This document shows positions 33,301-44,658 of a stretch of DNA of 64,000 nucleotides, piece after piece. Each line of letters starts with the position of its first letter. The first letter of the stretch is position 1. The position numbers were made by a program, and so were the translations under genes. The notes beneath the pieces are model-generated. The model made no database searches. It was not told the DNA's origin and saw only the letters and a list, made by a program, of their open reading frames with translations. Source of the DNA: Holacanthus passer (taxonomy: Eukaryota; Chordata; Actinopteri; Pomacanthidae); NCBI GenBank assembly GCA_025331565.1, contig JAFREQ010000015.1:1798001-1862000 (forward strand). The letters are read 5' to 3'.

Positions 33301-36300
33301 GGATTGAAGTTGAAAGTCTAGAGACCCTGTTGAAGAACAAGAACATACCTGATGGGCAGCAGGATGCTTTCAAAAGGGGCTTCGCTGAGGGTTTCCTGAA
33401 AGCCCAAGCCTTGACACAACGCACACAGGGCAAGTTGTAATACAAACACACTCTAACTGAATCTGTTATTAAGCATTAAATGATTCTGATGTATAATTTT
33501 CCACCTCCAACTGTTCAGACTCTCTCAGGAGGACTCGTCTAATCCTGTTGGTGATGCTTCTTGTTGGACTGTATGGTATCTCCAAGACCCCCTTCATATC
33601 GGGTAAAGGCCCCTTTTCTCCTCTAAAGCTGCTTTTTGATTTCATTTCATACATCATTAACTTATTAAAATATGAATGTTGATAATGTAGCTCAACATTT
33701 GCCCGTTAAACTAATCTATGCATATTGAACAAGCTTCAAGCCTTCAAAGAAAAGAACTAAGCTCGATATAACAGAAGCATTTTCCGTTTTTTGCACACAA
33801 CAACTAATTCTAACCTGTTCAATACCTGCAGTATTGAAGCACTAATATATGCAAGTAGATATTGTTATTAAATAATTCTCAGTAACAGGCAGTGTGTGTG
33901 TGTTTGTGTGGGTTCATTAACCGTGCCATGCAGTGTGATTTCGAACTTTAATCTAACCATTTTGGATAGTGCGGTTCCGAACCACAACAGGCCTGGACTC
34001 GGCAGTCGACCCTGTCCAGATGAAAAACGTGACATTTGAGCACGTCAAAGGGGTCGAAGAAGCTAAGAATGAGCTGCAGGAAGTGGTGGAGTTCCTGAAA
34101 AACCCACAGAAGTTCACAGCCTTGGGAGGAAAGCTGCCAAAGGGTAGGACTGTCCGTCATGGTGCATTTTGAGATGAACAAAGAGGTTCTCAATATTCAT
34201 AAGTCACATGTGTTAGGGTATGATGACTTTTCAGTTGTGATGATTGATTCCATTCAGCACTCCTCCTCATCTCTCTGTACTTTAGGTGTTCTGCTGGTTG
34301 GCCCTCCAGGAACTGGAAAGACTCTACTGGCCAGAGCAGTGGCAGGAGAGGCAGATGTGCCATTCTACTACGCCTCTGGGTCTGAGTTTGATGAGATGTT
34401 TGTTGGAGTGGGAGCCAGCCGCATCAGGAACCTTTTCAGTGAGATTTTTTCAGGATTTTTTTAAATATGAAATTTGATGTTTCCCTTTCCCTACCTCCCT
34501 TTCCCACTTGACTGTGTTAAGTTGATTTCTCATACAAGGGCTTTGTGATTGTGACCAAAATGTAATGTAATTATAATTGTTGTGCTGCATATTGTGGGAC
34601 ATGTGTTCATATTTGTCTTAATGCTTTTTTTCTAGGGGAGGCTAAAGCCAATGCTCCATGTGTGATCTTCATTGATGAGCTGGACAGTGTGGGTGGGAAA
34701 AGGATTGAGTCTCCCATGCACCCTTACTCCAGACAGACTATCAACCAACTACTTGCTGAGATGGATGGGTAATGATCTGTTGCATTTTTACATTTTAGGA
34801 AAGCAATCTGATGGGGTTTGCCATGCATGCATGTATGGGTGTCATGATAAAAAATTATAAGGTCTTTGGTTGTGGCACTGTGTATATAAAATTTGGTATT
34901 GCAATTGCAGCACATATTTTGATATTGTAAATATCAAGAAACCATCTATAGATAAAATCACCATATTGGAATGTATTTTTAAGACAATCTGCTAAATCGG
35001 GGTGCCCAAACTTTTTCCCTTGGAGGGCCAAAACTGAAAATTTTGAGCCACAATTGCTCACCATTTGAAGTAAAGTGCTGAAGGTTGCTATAGTGAGAAA
35101 GCAGAAAACAAGAGTTACTGCATTGCAGACACTGACTTGCTTGTACCCTGTGATAATATTTTGTAGGTTTAAGACAAATGAAGGTGTGATCATCATTGGA
35201 GCAACCAACTTCCCAGAGGCTTTGGACAAGTAAGTTAACCTCTGTGTCTATTGTTTTAGCCTATGCAAATATTAGAGCTTACAGTGCACATTTACAAATG
35301 TCAAGGTTTTCAACCCTCAGAGTCACAGCTTTCCTCGTCAGTAACAAAGAATACTCTTACAGAGTTGTATGCTGACATTTTACTGACCAACTGATCTTCT
35401 TTTCTAGTGCCCTGATCCGCCCAGGACGTTTTGACATGCAGGTGACTGTCCCCAAACCAGACGTGAAAGGACGCACCGAGATCCTCAACTGGTATTTAAA
35501 GAAGATTAAAGTGGATCCAGGTATGAGATCAACATCTGCCAATCCCAAATTTGGCCAAAATATTTTTTTTGCAAAAGTATTATTATGGTATATGATGTTC
35601 TAACCACTGTGAGATGGAACTGATGTTTGTTTGCATGCCTTGGTTTGATGGCCCTGATTCACTGAACACACTGGCACAGCACAGAGCAGGCCCATTGTTT
35701 TAAGCTGACACGTTTGCTATTAACTTTGTTTAAAGAGTAGCCTAGTCTGAGGCCCACACTGACTGTTGATGTTACATGTCATCTCTGCAGGTATTGAGGC
35801 CAAAATTATTGCCCGGGGCACAGTGGGCTTTTCTGGCGCTGACCTGGAAAATCTGGTCAACCAGGCTGCCCTGAAGGCTGCAGTTGATGGCAAAGACATG
35901 GTCACCCTAAAGGAGCTGGAGTTTGCTAAAGACAAAATCCTCATGGGTGAGTCATGAAGAAGCTTTACTAATTGATAGAGAAAGACCACTTCATTATTTC
36001 CCTGCAGTTGTTATACTTAATCTTTCTTCTAATTTGTATCCTGGTTGTATGTTTTCAATGTGACTAGGATCACTCTCATCATTTTGTCTTATTTATTCTA
36101 TTGTCTCACTTTCTTTACTTCAAAGGCCCTGAGAGAAGGAGTGCAGAAATCGACAAGAAGAACAAGCTCATCACAGCGTACCATGAGTCAGGCCATGCAA
36201 TTGTAGCCTACTACACCAAAGATGCCATGCCGATCAACAAGGCCACTATCATGCCCAGGGGCCCCAGTCTGGGACATGTAAGGAAACCTAGGCCTTGTAA

Positions 36301-37186
36301 ACTAAGCTTTGACACCCAGTCTAGTGCAAACTGTTGCTGCCTTAAACTCCTGTACATCCTGTCACCCCCTTAATTTTTTATTCCACCTGTCCGTCCTCTT
36401 CGATGTCTCTTCTCAGGTGTCCATGCTCCCAGAAAATGATCGCTGGAGTGAGACTCGCTCTCAGCTGCTGGCCCAGATGGACGTCAGTATGGGCGGCCGT
36501 GTAGCCGAGGAGATTATATTTGGCCATGACTACATCACAACCGGTAAGAAAGAATTCCTAAAAGGGCCATTACGTCAAAATGTCTTTACATAAGCGGTAG
36601 AAAAATAATGATTCTTTCACATGAGGAAAGGTGGTTGGCAGACTGTATTTTAAGATAGCATACGTATTTGTTTTCTTCTCCAGGTGCATCAAGCGACTTT
36701 GATAGTGCCACAAAGATCGCTAAGATGATGGTGACCAGATTTGGAATGTGTGAAAAGGTAGGCTAACTTGAAAGAGACAGCATTTTATAGCATTTGTACT
36801 ACACATGTATGTCATTATTATGCCATTATTTTAAATACATCTGTGTATTTGTTTCCTGTCTCCCAGTTGGGTGTGATGACATATACTGACATGACAGCCC
36901 AGAGCCCAGAGACACAAGCAGCCGTGGAACATGAAGTCAGAGTGTTATTGAAGGTCTGTGTGTTCTTTTTTCAAGGACATCTGAACAAAAACCAACTCTT
37001 GTAAAAGCTTTTTCTCACCATGTTTAATCTTGCTGTCTCCAGGAGTCTTATGAGCGTGCCAAAGCCCTGCTCAAGTCTCACGCCAAAGAGCACAAAAACC
37101 TAGCAGATGCTCTGCTCATGTACGAGACACTGGATGCCAAAGAGATCCAGCTGGTCCTGGAGGGCAAGACCCTGGATACCAGATGA
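30362..37186 (+). CDS. yme1l1: Mitochondrial i-AAA protease YME1L1
   Basis: Zinc ATP-dependent protease of the mitochondrial inner membrane facing the intermembrane space; family substrates include OPA1 and unassembled proteins. Exons: 30362-30388, 30976-31110, 31285-31462, 31627-31725, 32053-32162, 33279-33429, 33519-33602, 33970-34143, 34286-34438, 34636-34768, 35167-35229, 35408-35520, 35791-35946, 36126-36277, 36417-36543, 36684-36757, 36867-36953, 37043-37186; 719 codons, close to human isoforms. Divergent N-terminal mitochondrial region, one membrane helix (~238-258, RLILLVMLLVGLYGI), Walker A GPPGTGKT (325-332), Walker B VIFIDE (380-385), zinc site HESGH (545-549), probable third ligand D623 in GASSDFD. 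Starts MFSLTVQPQVTVPLSHLIN like human. Intron 6 has a GC donor. Confidence 0.96.
32505..32740 (+). mobile_element. Short LINE-derived fragment in yme1l1 intron 5
   Basis: Begins ccaagatggcggtgtgtaca, a motif typical of LINE 5' ends, and ends gaaattgacaataaagttg, typical of LINE 3' tails, only about 230 nt apart. It is most simply an internally deleted non-LTR element. An open frame spans it but has no known homologue. Confidence 0.45.
32790..32985 (-). mobile_element. Dispersed repeat with RTE-like tail, inverted copy
   Basis: Its reverse complement matches 18771-19020: gtttctcaaaaatcgtgac, cacaagaggtccttgagcat and aataggcccagtaatatgag. Confidence 0.5.
34990..35065. mobile_element. hAT (Charlie-like) terminal fragment
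   Basis: ggggtgcccaaactttttcc followed by cttggagggccaaaactg resembles conserved hAT/Charlie termini. It lies in yme1l1 intron 10. The other end is not evident. Confidence 0.45.
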
Positions 37187-39300
37187 AACCAGCGAGTACA
37201 GCAACAATCAGGGGGTAGCAACATGGGAAGGGGTCAGATTTTAAGAGCTCAGGGGTCACGGCAGGAGGGATGGACTCAGTTTTTGAGCAGTGAACCAGAG
37301 GAATAAGAAGTCATGGCCTGCATTCACAAAGTCTCTCGACAAGTGCTAATGTGGGACTATGTCACACCTTCATGCTGTCACTTTTGTGTAATTTCATCAG
37401 TATTTCCAGATAAGTAGTTCTGTTATATGAAACTTAAACTTGACTTTTCCGGAGTTCAGAGGTTCATCGTGCGTGACAAAGGATTTTTAAAGAGTTAAAT
37501 GCCTAATATTAAGGATGATACTCAGGTCACTTTAGCAGTTGGTTGGAGGAAATAATGCGTGAATGTAATCATGCACCTCAAACGTGAAAACAGCGTCTGG
37601 GTAGGATCCTTTTTTTTTTTTTAAACTTGCAGTGCAGAACTTGTCTCCTCCTTTGGCTGTGAGAGAAATTACACAAACCCCATCAACATGCTTATGATGC
37701 TGTAGGCCCCAGCATACTCCTAGTTGCTGTAGCCTACTCTGTCTCTACTGTCACTCCCCTCTTAGGCTTTGGCAAACCAATCACTGCCAGTGTGGCAGAG
37801 TGGGAAAGTCACCACAGGCACCAGATTTAGAAATTCCAGTATACTCCAAAATACAGAGAGATTTATCTGGTGGTGGTAGGCTTAATTAACATTGTCTGAA
37901 CTCGTTTGGCAAGACATTAAATGTAACAGACATTCATTTATATGTCAATGTCCTGCACTCCAGGTTTAATATAAAAAAAGAGATGAAATTTGGTCTAATT
38001 CTGTCCACCTAGGTCTATATAGATTCCTATTCTGTCAATGGGAAATGCTGACATTTCATTTCATGCAGCATCTGTTGTTAATCCAAAGAGCCACTGTATA
38101 ATTATGGAAACTAGACTTAAATCTCAACTCCTATTTGTCATTTGTCTTCCAGTGTTTGTGTTCACATCTGTTATTGGTCTAGAATATCTTGGAGGTCAGG
38201 CTATACCCTACTTTAGCTCATGTGTGGCACCTGGAATGATCATGACGGGGTGCTGATTCTTTGTGTCCGGGATGATTCAAATGTCACGCACATACACATA
38301 CATCCTGTCCCGCTGTACCCCTCCGCACGTGTCCCCGTCACTTATTTTTAAAGGTGGCCTTTTCGGGAATGTACTGTAAATGTGACTTTTTTTCCTTTGA
38401 AGTAGGAAGTGTATAAAGTTAAGCTATAACGTCTCAGCACTTTGAGTGAGTGTACAAGTTAAGTGAAAATTCACTTGTGCACTCTTCATGTAATTTATTT
38501 CATTTATGCTGTGTGTACAAATAGATCAAAAACTGCTGCTCAACCACAAAAAAAGCATGTCACAAATACAAGCTGTGTGTGTGTAGTGATAGAGCAATGG
38601 AATCTTTAGAATTTTGGAAGTATTTAGGAAGTTGCAACGTTGACCTAATTTATTTAAAATTGTCTCAGCAAAATATCAGTTTTTCTTGCTGATGAGTGGA
38701 TTAAAGGCTCTTAAGATTATTCAAACCAGAAGGCCAGTTCTGTCAGTTATTGTCTGTTGCGCTCTCATTTGTCATTCACATCTAGTGCTTTATAACTTTC
38801 TGTTTCACCACATTTTGCGCAGTGCAGTGGAAAAAGCGTCGTTCAGTGCTTACAGGCTCTGCTTGGTGCATAAAGGAAGTTGAGCTGCAGCAAGTTCTGC
38901 CTCTTAAAATGTTGAATGTCTAAATTTTAAAGTGAACATTTACAGCAGCAACAGTACAATCAATATTTGAGCATTTTGGAACATTGATTTCATTGAAGAT
39001 ACATAACTCTTGTCAAGATTACCACCAGCATATGCTCTACTTAATAGTATTACCTTTTTTTGTGCAGTTTTTTTTTGCTCCAATTTCACACACTATTTTT
39101 TCTGTTTATTGGCCTTTTATCCATGTTTAGCTGTATATATGATTGGGAATGGGAACACTGTATATAGATATATAGTAATGCTTTTATGCTGTGAACACAT
39201 AGAATGGCTCTCTGTTGTTGATTTACAAAGTCTCTCAACAATGTGACAGCGATGGTTCATGAATGTCTGTGCAGCTGAAATAAATAAAATGAAACCCAAA
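37187..39300 (+). other. yme1l1 3'UTR
   Basis: Long untranslated region of about 2.1 kb between the stop and overlapping AATAAA signals at 39279-39288. No repeat or coding region is recognised. Confidence 0.7.
39279..39288 (+). terminator. yme1l1 polyadenylation signals
   Basis: Two overlapping AATAAA hexamers (39279-39284 and 39283-39288), followed by a GT-rich stretch at 39315-39335. Confidence 0.7.
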
Positions 39301-39714
39301 TTAAAAACTTGACATTTTTGGTGTGTGTCTGTAGTTCTATGAAACTCTATAAAATAAGTGTACTTAGTGAAGTCGTTTGGAAAGCAAGGTACCTAACATA
39401 TACAGTCAGTACAATAGCACATTAACATCACATCCTTTGGACTTTAGGCCTTTACATACATATCGGGCCACAGGCTTTTAAAGGCAGCTGAGAAAGTCTA
39501 GGACGGTCTCATTTTTTAAGTTACGTTATCTGTTCACACATTGGCAATACAAAGTAATTAATACATGTAAATTGCTTCATGTTCTTATGTATTCTACCTT
39601 TAAGGTCAAACTGAAATAAAACAAATCTTAGAAATTAGTATATATTTTCTTGGTATGTTTTTTGACAACGTTACTAATTGAGTTATAATTACCAAAATGA
39701 AAATGTAAGATTAA

Positions 39715-39720
39715 TTTATT
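39715..39720 (-). terminator. ptchd3 polyadenylation signal
   Basis: TTTATT on the plus strand reads AATAAA for ptchd3, about 345 nt after its stop. It leaves about 430 bp between the convergent yme1l1 and ptchd3 ends. 39301-40063 holds nothing else recognisable. Confidence 0.5.
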
Positions 39721-40063
39721 TTTCCACAGTAATAGCACCCTCTACATTAGAATTGATGCGAAGTGAAATACACAAGCACAATGTTCCTGCCAAATGTGTA
39801 ATGTTGTAAAGGAGAAAACCATCTTGTAACAACATTCATAAGCTCTACAGGGCTATGAAACACATATTGAAGAGGGAACAGACTTTGACACAACCCAAAT
39901 AGAGGCCTGGGAACTTTTCAACAAATACATATGTCCAAAAACATTTTGAAAAATTAAAAATGATGCACCATAGTGACAGTATTATTTTAGATTCTGTTTC
40001 TTTACACACAAAAAAGTGAAGAATTCAAATTTCAGCTTAATGCACAAAACTGGCCTCCCCACT

Positions 40064-43000
40064 TTAACACCACTTCCCACAGGCCCCAAACAGCGTCAGA
40101 AACACTGGAATAAACGCTAAACCATGGAGGAGCCCAAATGTAATCACAAGAGACACAATCTTAAAGAATGTCCTGAAGATGTAACTCCCAGACATGGACA
40201 GCGCCACTACTCCTAAAACAGTGGACAGTGCTCCTTGCAGTATCGGATAGCCTAAACGGGCCAAGGCATCCATAGCTTTCTCATGGACGTCGCTCTTGTG
40301 GCTGGAGACGAAAGAGTAAGAAATGTGTGCTGAGAAATCTACGGAAAAACCAATGCACATGACCAGGTTGATCATGGAAATGGAGTCCAGGTTTACACCC
40401 CACAGCGCCATGAAGCCTGCCACTCCAAAAATGACTGAGCAAATCACAAAGGCCACCCATAGAGAACAAAGAGGACTGGGTATCAGGACGAGGGAGATGA
40501 CGAGCATGACAATCACGGCCACCAGGATGGTTTGAACCGTGTTGTCCATAATGACAGTGTACTGGTCATAGTAGATGAATGCAGGGTGGTACACCAGGAG
40601 CTCCACTGGGCATTCCTCTGCTGTTTTCCTGAGTCCGGTCATCATGTCCTTCACTGTGGTTTTGTTGAGCATCTGAATGAAAAAGCGAGAGGCCTGAATC
40701 TCATTGGTGGCGGTCAAGCTGATGTCTTGTTTGAACATGGAGTTGAGTTCTAAGAAATGAGGCAGATGTGTTTGGAAAGCCTCTTGAGAACTAATATTGA
40801 GATTGGTTGCATTTGCATATTGTAGAAAGGAAAGGAACCAAGCAGATGTGCTGTTGACGAAGTCCAAACGTTCAAAATTTGAAATGCATGAATGCAGATG
40901 GTTCAGTTCATCCTCATCCCAGTAAAGCAAGGGCTGCTTCACTGCTACCATCACATTACAGCTGTATTCAGAGAAGTGTTGTCTTTGATTGTTGTAGTAA
41001 CTGATGATGTAGGAATCATCCAAAGCCAGATTCTTGATATCGAGTCCCTCTTTTAACATAAAACAACCATAGATACTAACAGCCACATAGCCTGCATAAA
41101 TAACTAATACACATGCTTTTGTCAGTTTGTGGGTCAGAAATGGTCCATAGAACCGCTCAAAAATGTAACTCATTGGCTCAGTTTCCTCCTTTTCAGTGAT
41201 TCGATCGTAGCTCCCTCCAACGCAGCAGACACTGAAGGCTTTGGAGTTCCTGGGTGGTAAGTCTTCTGGGATTTTGGCACAGGTGAACCAGTGCTTGTTC
41301 TCCGCTTCCCTCCGTCCATTCAAAGCCATGCACGCCCCCAGAAAGGTGATGCTGTACAAATAGCAGAAGCAAACAGAAACCCCAGCATACAGGCAGAAGG
41401 ACCGGACTGAACCAAAGGGTGAGTTGTAACCCAGGAAGAGAGCCAGAGCGTCGGTCAGGGTGGTGATGGAGATGGAGACGGCAGCGTCCCTGTAGGTGTC
41501 AGCTAGCCGGTTGGGGACACTGTCGAGAACGCGGGTCCTCTGCCAGCAAGAGATCATGATGAACATGTCATCCAGTCCAATACCTTAAGAAGAAGAAGTC
41601 AGAGGAGAAAGGGATTTAAAAAATGGCAAATATGATTCATGCCTGTTTTGTGTATAAAGCTGAATTACTGGATAAAATGGGCAACATTTCTTTGGTAATT
41701 TGATTGATTGCAAATGTGTTATGGAATCAACTCAGGTGGGTCCTTATCTTGATCTTGACTATATCACTTTATTTAAAATTTTAGCTTTTTAACTCCAAAT
41801 GATGTAGAAACTACTTCAGGCTGTGTTGTCTGGATGTGTTTTTACGACTGTTCCAGTCAGCTTTTGATTTCTATTTATTTCTGTACAGTGTGACAAGCGA
41901 TTGACAGACGCTTGAACTTCAGTTGTGCAATTCCTCACTGTGCACATTATGTCTGTGTTACTTTTAGTCTATTGGTGTTAAGGTGTTGGATAAAAATGTT
42001 TTTTTTTTTTTTTCTCAAGACCGCACAATGAATGCCATGTCCTGTCATTTTTACTTTTTTGGTTAACAGGAAGAAATGTTGTTTTTAGTGTTTTCTAACT
42101 TTTAACTTTGGGCAGTGAGATCTCTTGGACCTGGATGTTCAACAGAACCTACCTAATATCATGAAAGGGCAGGAGGCAGCTGTCATGACGAAAGGTTGAT
42201 CCAGCAACAGCAGTGCACCGAAACCGCTCAGGACTGCTAGACCTGTGGAGAGCACCCCACAGGTCGCCACCCACACCTTCGTCCTCACATTATCCAACCT
42301 AAAAGAAAATCAGAGATCAAAAGGAGGCATATATCCAAAATACAGTGCTTAACATGACGAGTGCTTTACCAACCTCCAACATGAAATGATTGAAAATGTG
42401 ATGGCAATGGCGTAGGTGATGGAGAACAAATAGATGACGGAAGCTGGAGATTTTTCAAATTCCCACTGCATTGACATGGAGGTGGAGTATGACACCTAGA
42501 AATATTATTGATAAGTTAAACAGAATCCACTTAATGTATGTCAGCTGGTCATTTAAAACACTGAAATGTCTTAAAGTTTTTCTTACCTGAACAGAAGCTG
42601 ATGATACATTTGAGACCAAATGAATGAAGCTTTCCAACCAAAGGTTAGTTTTTGTTTTGTTGTCCTCACGTAAGTAGTAATGAAGCTGTATGGCTTTAGC
42701 ACTTTCAACAACTGAGCTCTGCTTGTGCAATTTCACACTCCCCAGACTTAAATATAAAGGAAAACTCCTGAAATCAGAGTAATACCATGGATATGTCAAA
42801 TTGACTGTGTCTATGTTTTTGGCATCGTATTCAATGATATCTAAAATGTCATTAGAGGCGCAGGATCCCATCACTTCAGCACAAACATCCACGCATTGAA
42901 ATGACTGGTTGTCAAACTGCACCTCCATACTCCTAACTTTAAAGTCCAAGTCCAGGATGTCCAGAAGTGACTCCACAGTCAGAATATTTCTCTCACTTGA

Positions 43001-43318
43001 AGCTATGAGAGTTGCATAATTACCATCTGTGCTCAGTCTTAAACGTGAAAACATGGAATCGTTTCCTGGAAAAGTTTCTTGGATGTATTTCCTTTCCGTC
43101 TTGGCTCGTCCATTGACAGGTGTAAACTGCTCTTCGATATTGTTTGACATTCTATCCTTGAGAAGATAAAATCCGCTCCCCAGACTTGTTGAGAGGATAA
43201 GGGGGGCAATCAAGATCCACCAGGGATGAGATCCGATAAAATGACCCAGCATCTCAAAACAGATGCGCAGGGGTCTCTCTATGCAGTCTGTGCTGAATCT
43301 GGCCATTCTGGTTGGCAT
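40064..43318 (-). CDS. ptchd3: Patched domain-containing protein 3
   Basis: Patched/Dispatched-related membrane protein of the RND transporter superfamily; mammalian PTCHD3 is expressed mainly in male germ cells and its substrate is unknown. Exons in transcript order: 43318-42587, 42495-42374, 42298-42153, 41583-40064; 839 codons against 767 in human (from memory). The N-terminus has one helix (~33-53, WWILIAPLILSTSLGSGFYL), then a large extracellular loop with several N-x-S/T sites and cysteines. The sterol-sensing-like domain spans exons 2-4 and includes GIGLDDMFIM (334-343). A second loop and a C-terminal helix bundle (VAVIVMLVISLVLIPSP; MCIGFSVDFSAHISYSF) complete the two-fold RND layout. 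All reading frames are open. It is convergent with yme1l1 and divergent from rab18. Other Patched-domain paralogues are possible, but gene order supports ptchd3. Confidence 0.9.
41584..42152 (-). other. ptchd3 intron 3
   Basis: 570-bp intron with a poly-T run near 42000. Nothing else is recognised. Confidence 0.7.
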
Positions 43319-44470
43319 TTAGTACAAAAAACTACTTTGGGGAATATAAAAGAGCTGCTCCTTTTCTCAGAAAAGACTTCAGACTAGCATCGGAGAGTAA
43401 GTGTGAGTGAGTATTCACAACCAGCTGTATTTATTGTGCTCTTTTCAGCTCTTTCCTGTAATGAGATTTGCATAATAACAGGGTTGGCCCTCTCTGTAAT
43501 GAACAGAAGCAGATGAGGTTCGAAGAAAGGCCCTAGTCAAAGAGGCCTTTGAAGAACAGTAGGTGTAGTATGGCTCACTGGTTCCCTTTCAATACTTACT
43601 GTCACTGGCTTACAATTGCTTAACCCTCAGGTGATTTCTTCTCATGGTTGAGGTAATGTTAAAATTTTGGGCCCTTGAAGACTGATGAAACATAGCAAAG
43701 GCACAGAACAAAGACACATTATAGTGTGGATCTTTATTTAGACAATCCAAAGTTTTTCTACCAGTCAATTAACAGTTATTCTCAATGGTAGACTCCCTCC
43801 ACTTCTGCATCAGGGTAAACTGGCCATCATTAGCAACAAAATAAGAATCAGAAATCAGGTTATCACCAAAGTAGATTTTCACATGCAATTCACAAGGAAT
43901 TTGCCTCTGTGTTTTGGGGCATAACGGTCACAATATAAATACAATAAAAATATGTAAAATAAATCTGTTTTAAAATGAAAAGAGATGCAGATTATAACAA
44001 AGATGTGCAAAATATTGACTAAAGCATACAAAGAATATGTGCAATGTAGGAAAAGCCCACATTATGAAGCTACATATAAAATATGTATAAAAAACATGGA
44101 AACAGAAACTAAGTATTGAAAAGTCAGCAGGAACAGCACTTTAGAAATACAACATATTTCTTTTTATTTAATTAATTATAATAATTGTATTTAATTTATC
44201 ATTATTTTTATTATTATTATTTACAAATTTACAATATAACTACCTGAAAAATAATTAAAAAAATTCACTACTGTAAAACATTAATTGTAAGAATTTTGTC
44301 ACTTTCAGACTCAATGCTTTTAACTCCAAACACTTGTATCACTTTTTTGCCATCTTATTTTTCAAATTGTGTATTTGATTCAGTTCAATCCAACTACATT
44401 TGAACAAACATCATTCAAATATATTAATGTATTATATTTATTATATATATTATATTTATATAACGTGCTT

Positions 44471-44495
44471 ATTTTATTTTATTTTATTTTATTTT
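44471..44495. repeat. (ATTTT)5 pentanucleotide repeat
   Basis: Five perfect ATTTT units directly upstream of the rab18 CpG-rich promoter. Confidence 0.9.
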
Positions 44496-44511
44496 CAACC
44501 TCGTGACCCTT

Positions 44512-44550
44512 TGTGACGTGACGCGTCGCGGTTTGGGCGGAAGTGACGTG
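44512..44550 (+). promoter_or_regulatory. rab18 promoter core: CRE and ETS-CRE sites
   Basis: TGTGACGTGACG begins at 44512 and CGGAAGTGACGTG spans 44538-44550. The latter is a composite ETS plus CRE-like site common in housekeeping promoters. There is no TATA box, and the start codon is 108 bp downstream. Confidence 0.55.
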
Positions 44551-44658
44551 CCCAGCAGGCTGTCACCCGAGCTGTTAGCCGCCTGCTGCCCTCAAAACAA
44601 GTGAAAGCTACCGATAAAAGCGTCTCTAAGTGGAAGTCAAACTAGCTCCAGTGGGAAT

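Larger units (their letters stand above)
43319..44658. promoter_or_regulatory. Divergent ptchd3/rab18 interval
   Basis: The left 500 bp next to ptchd3 is ordinary complexity. 43900-44470 is strongly AT-rich with TTA and ATTTT runs. 44500-44658 is the CpG-rich rab18 promoter. No coding sequence is seen. Confidence 0.6.

Noticed and set aside
42359..42370. Alternative GT donor (gtaaag) after ptchd3 exon 2
   Set aside because: It would add bases that break the phase with exon 3. The GTTGGT donor at 42373 keeps SCWRLDNVR in frame.
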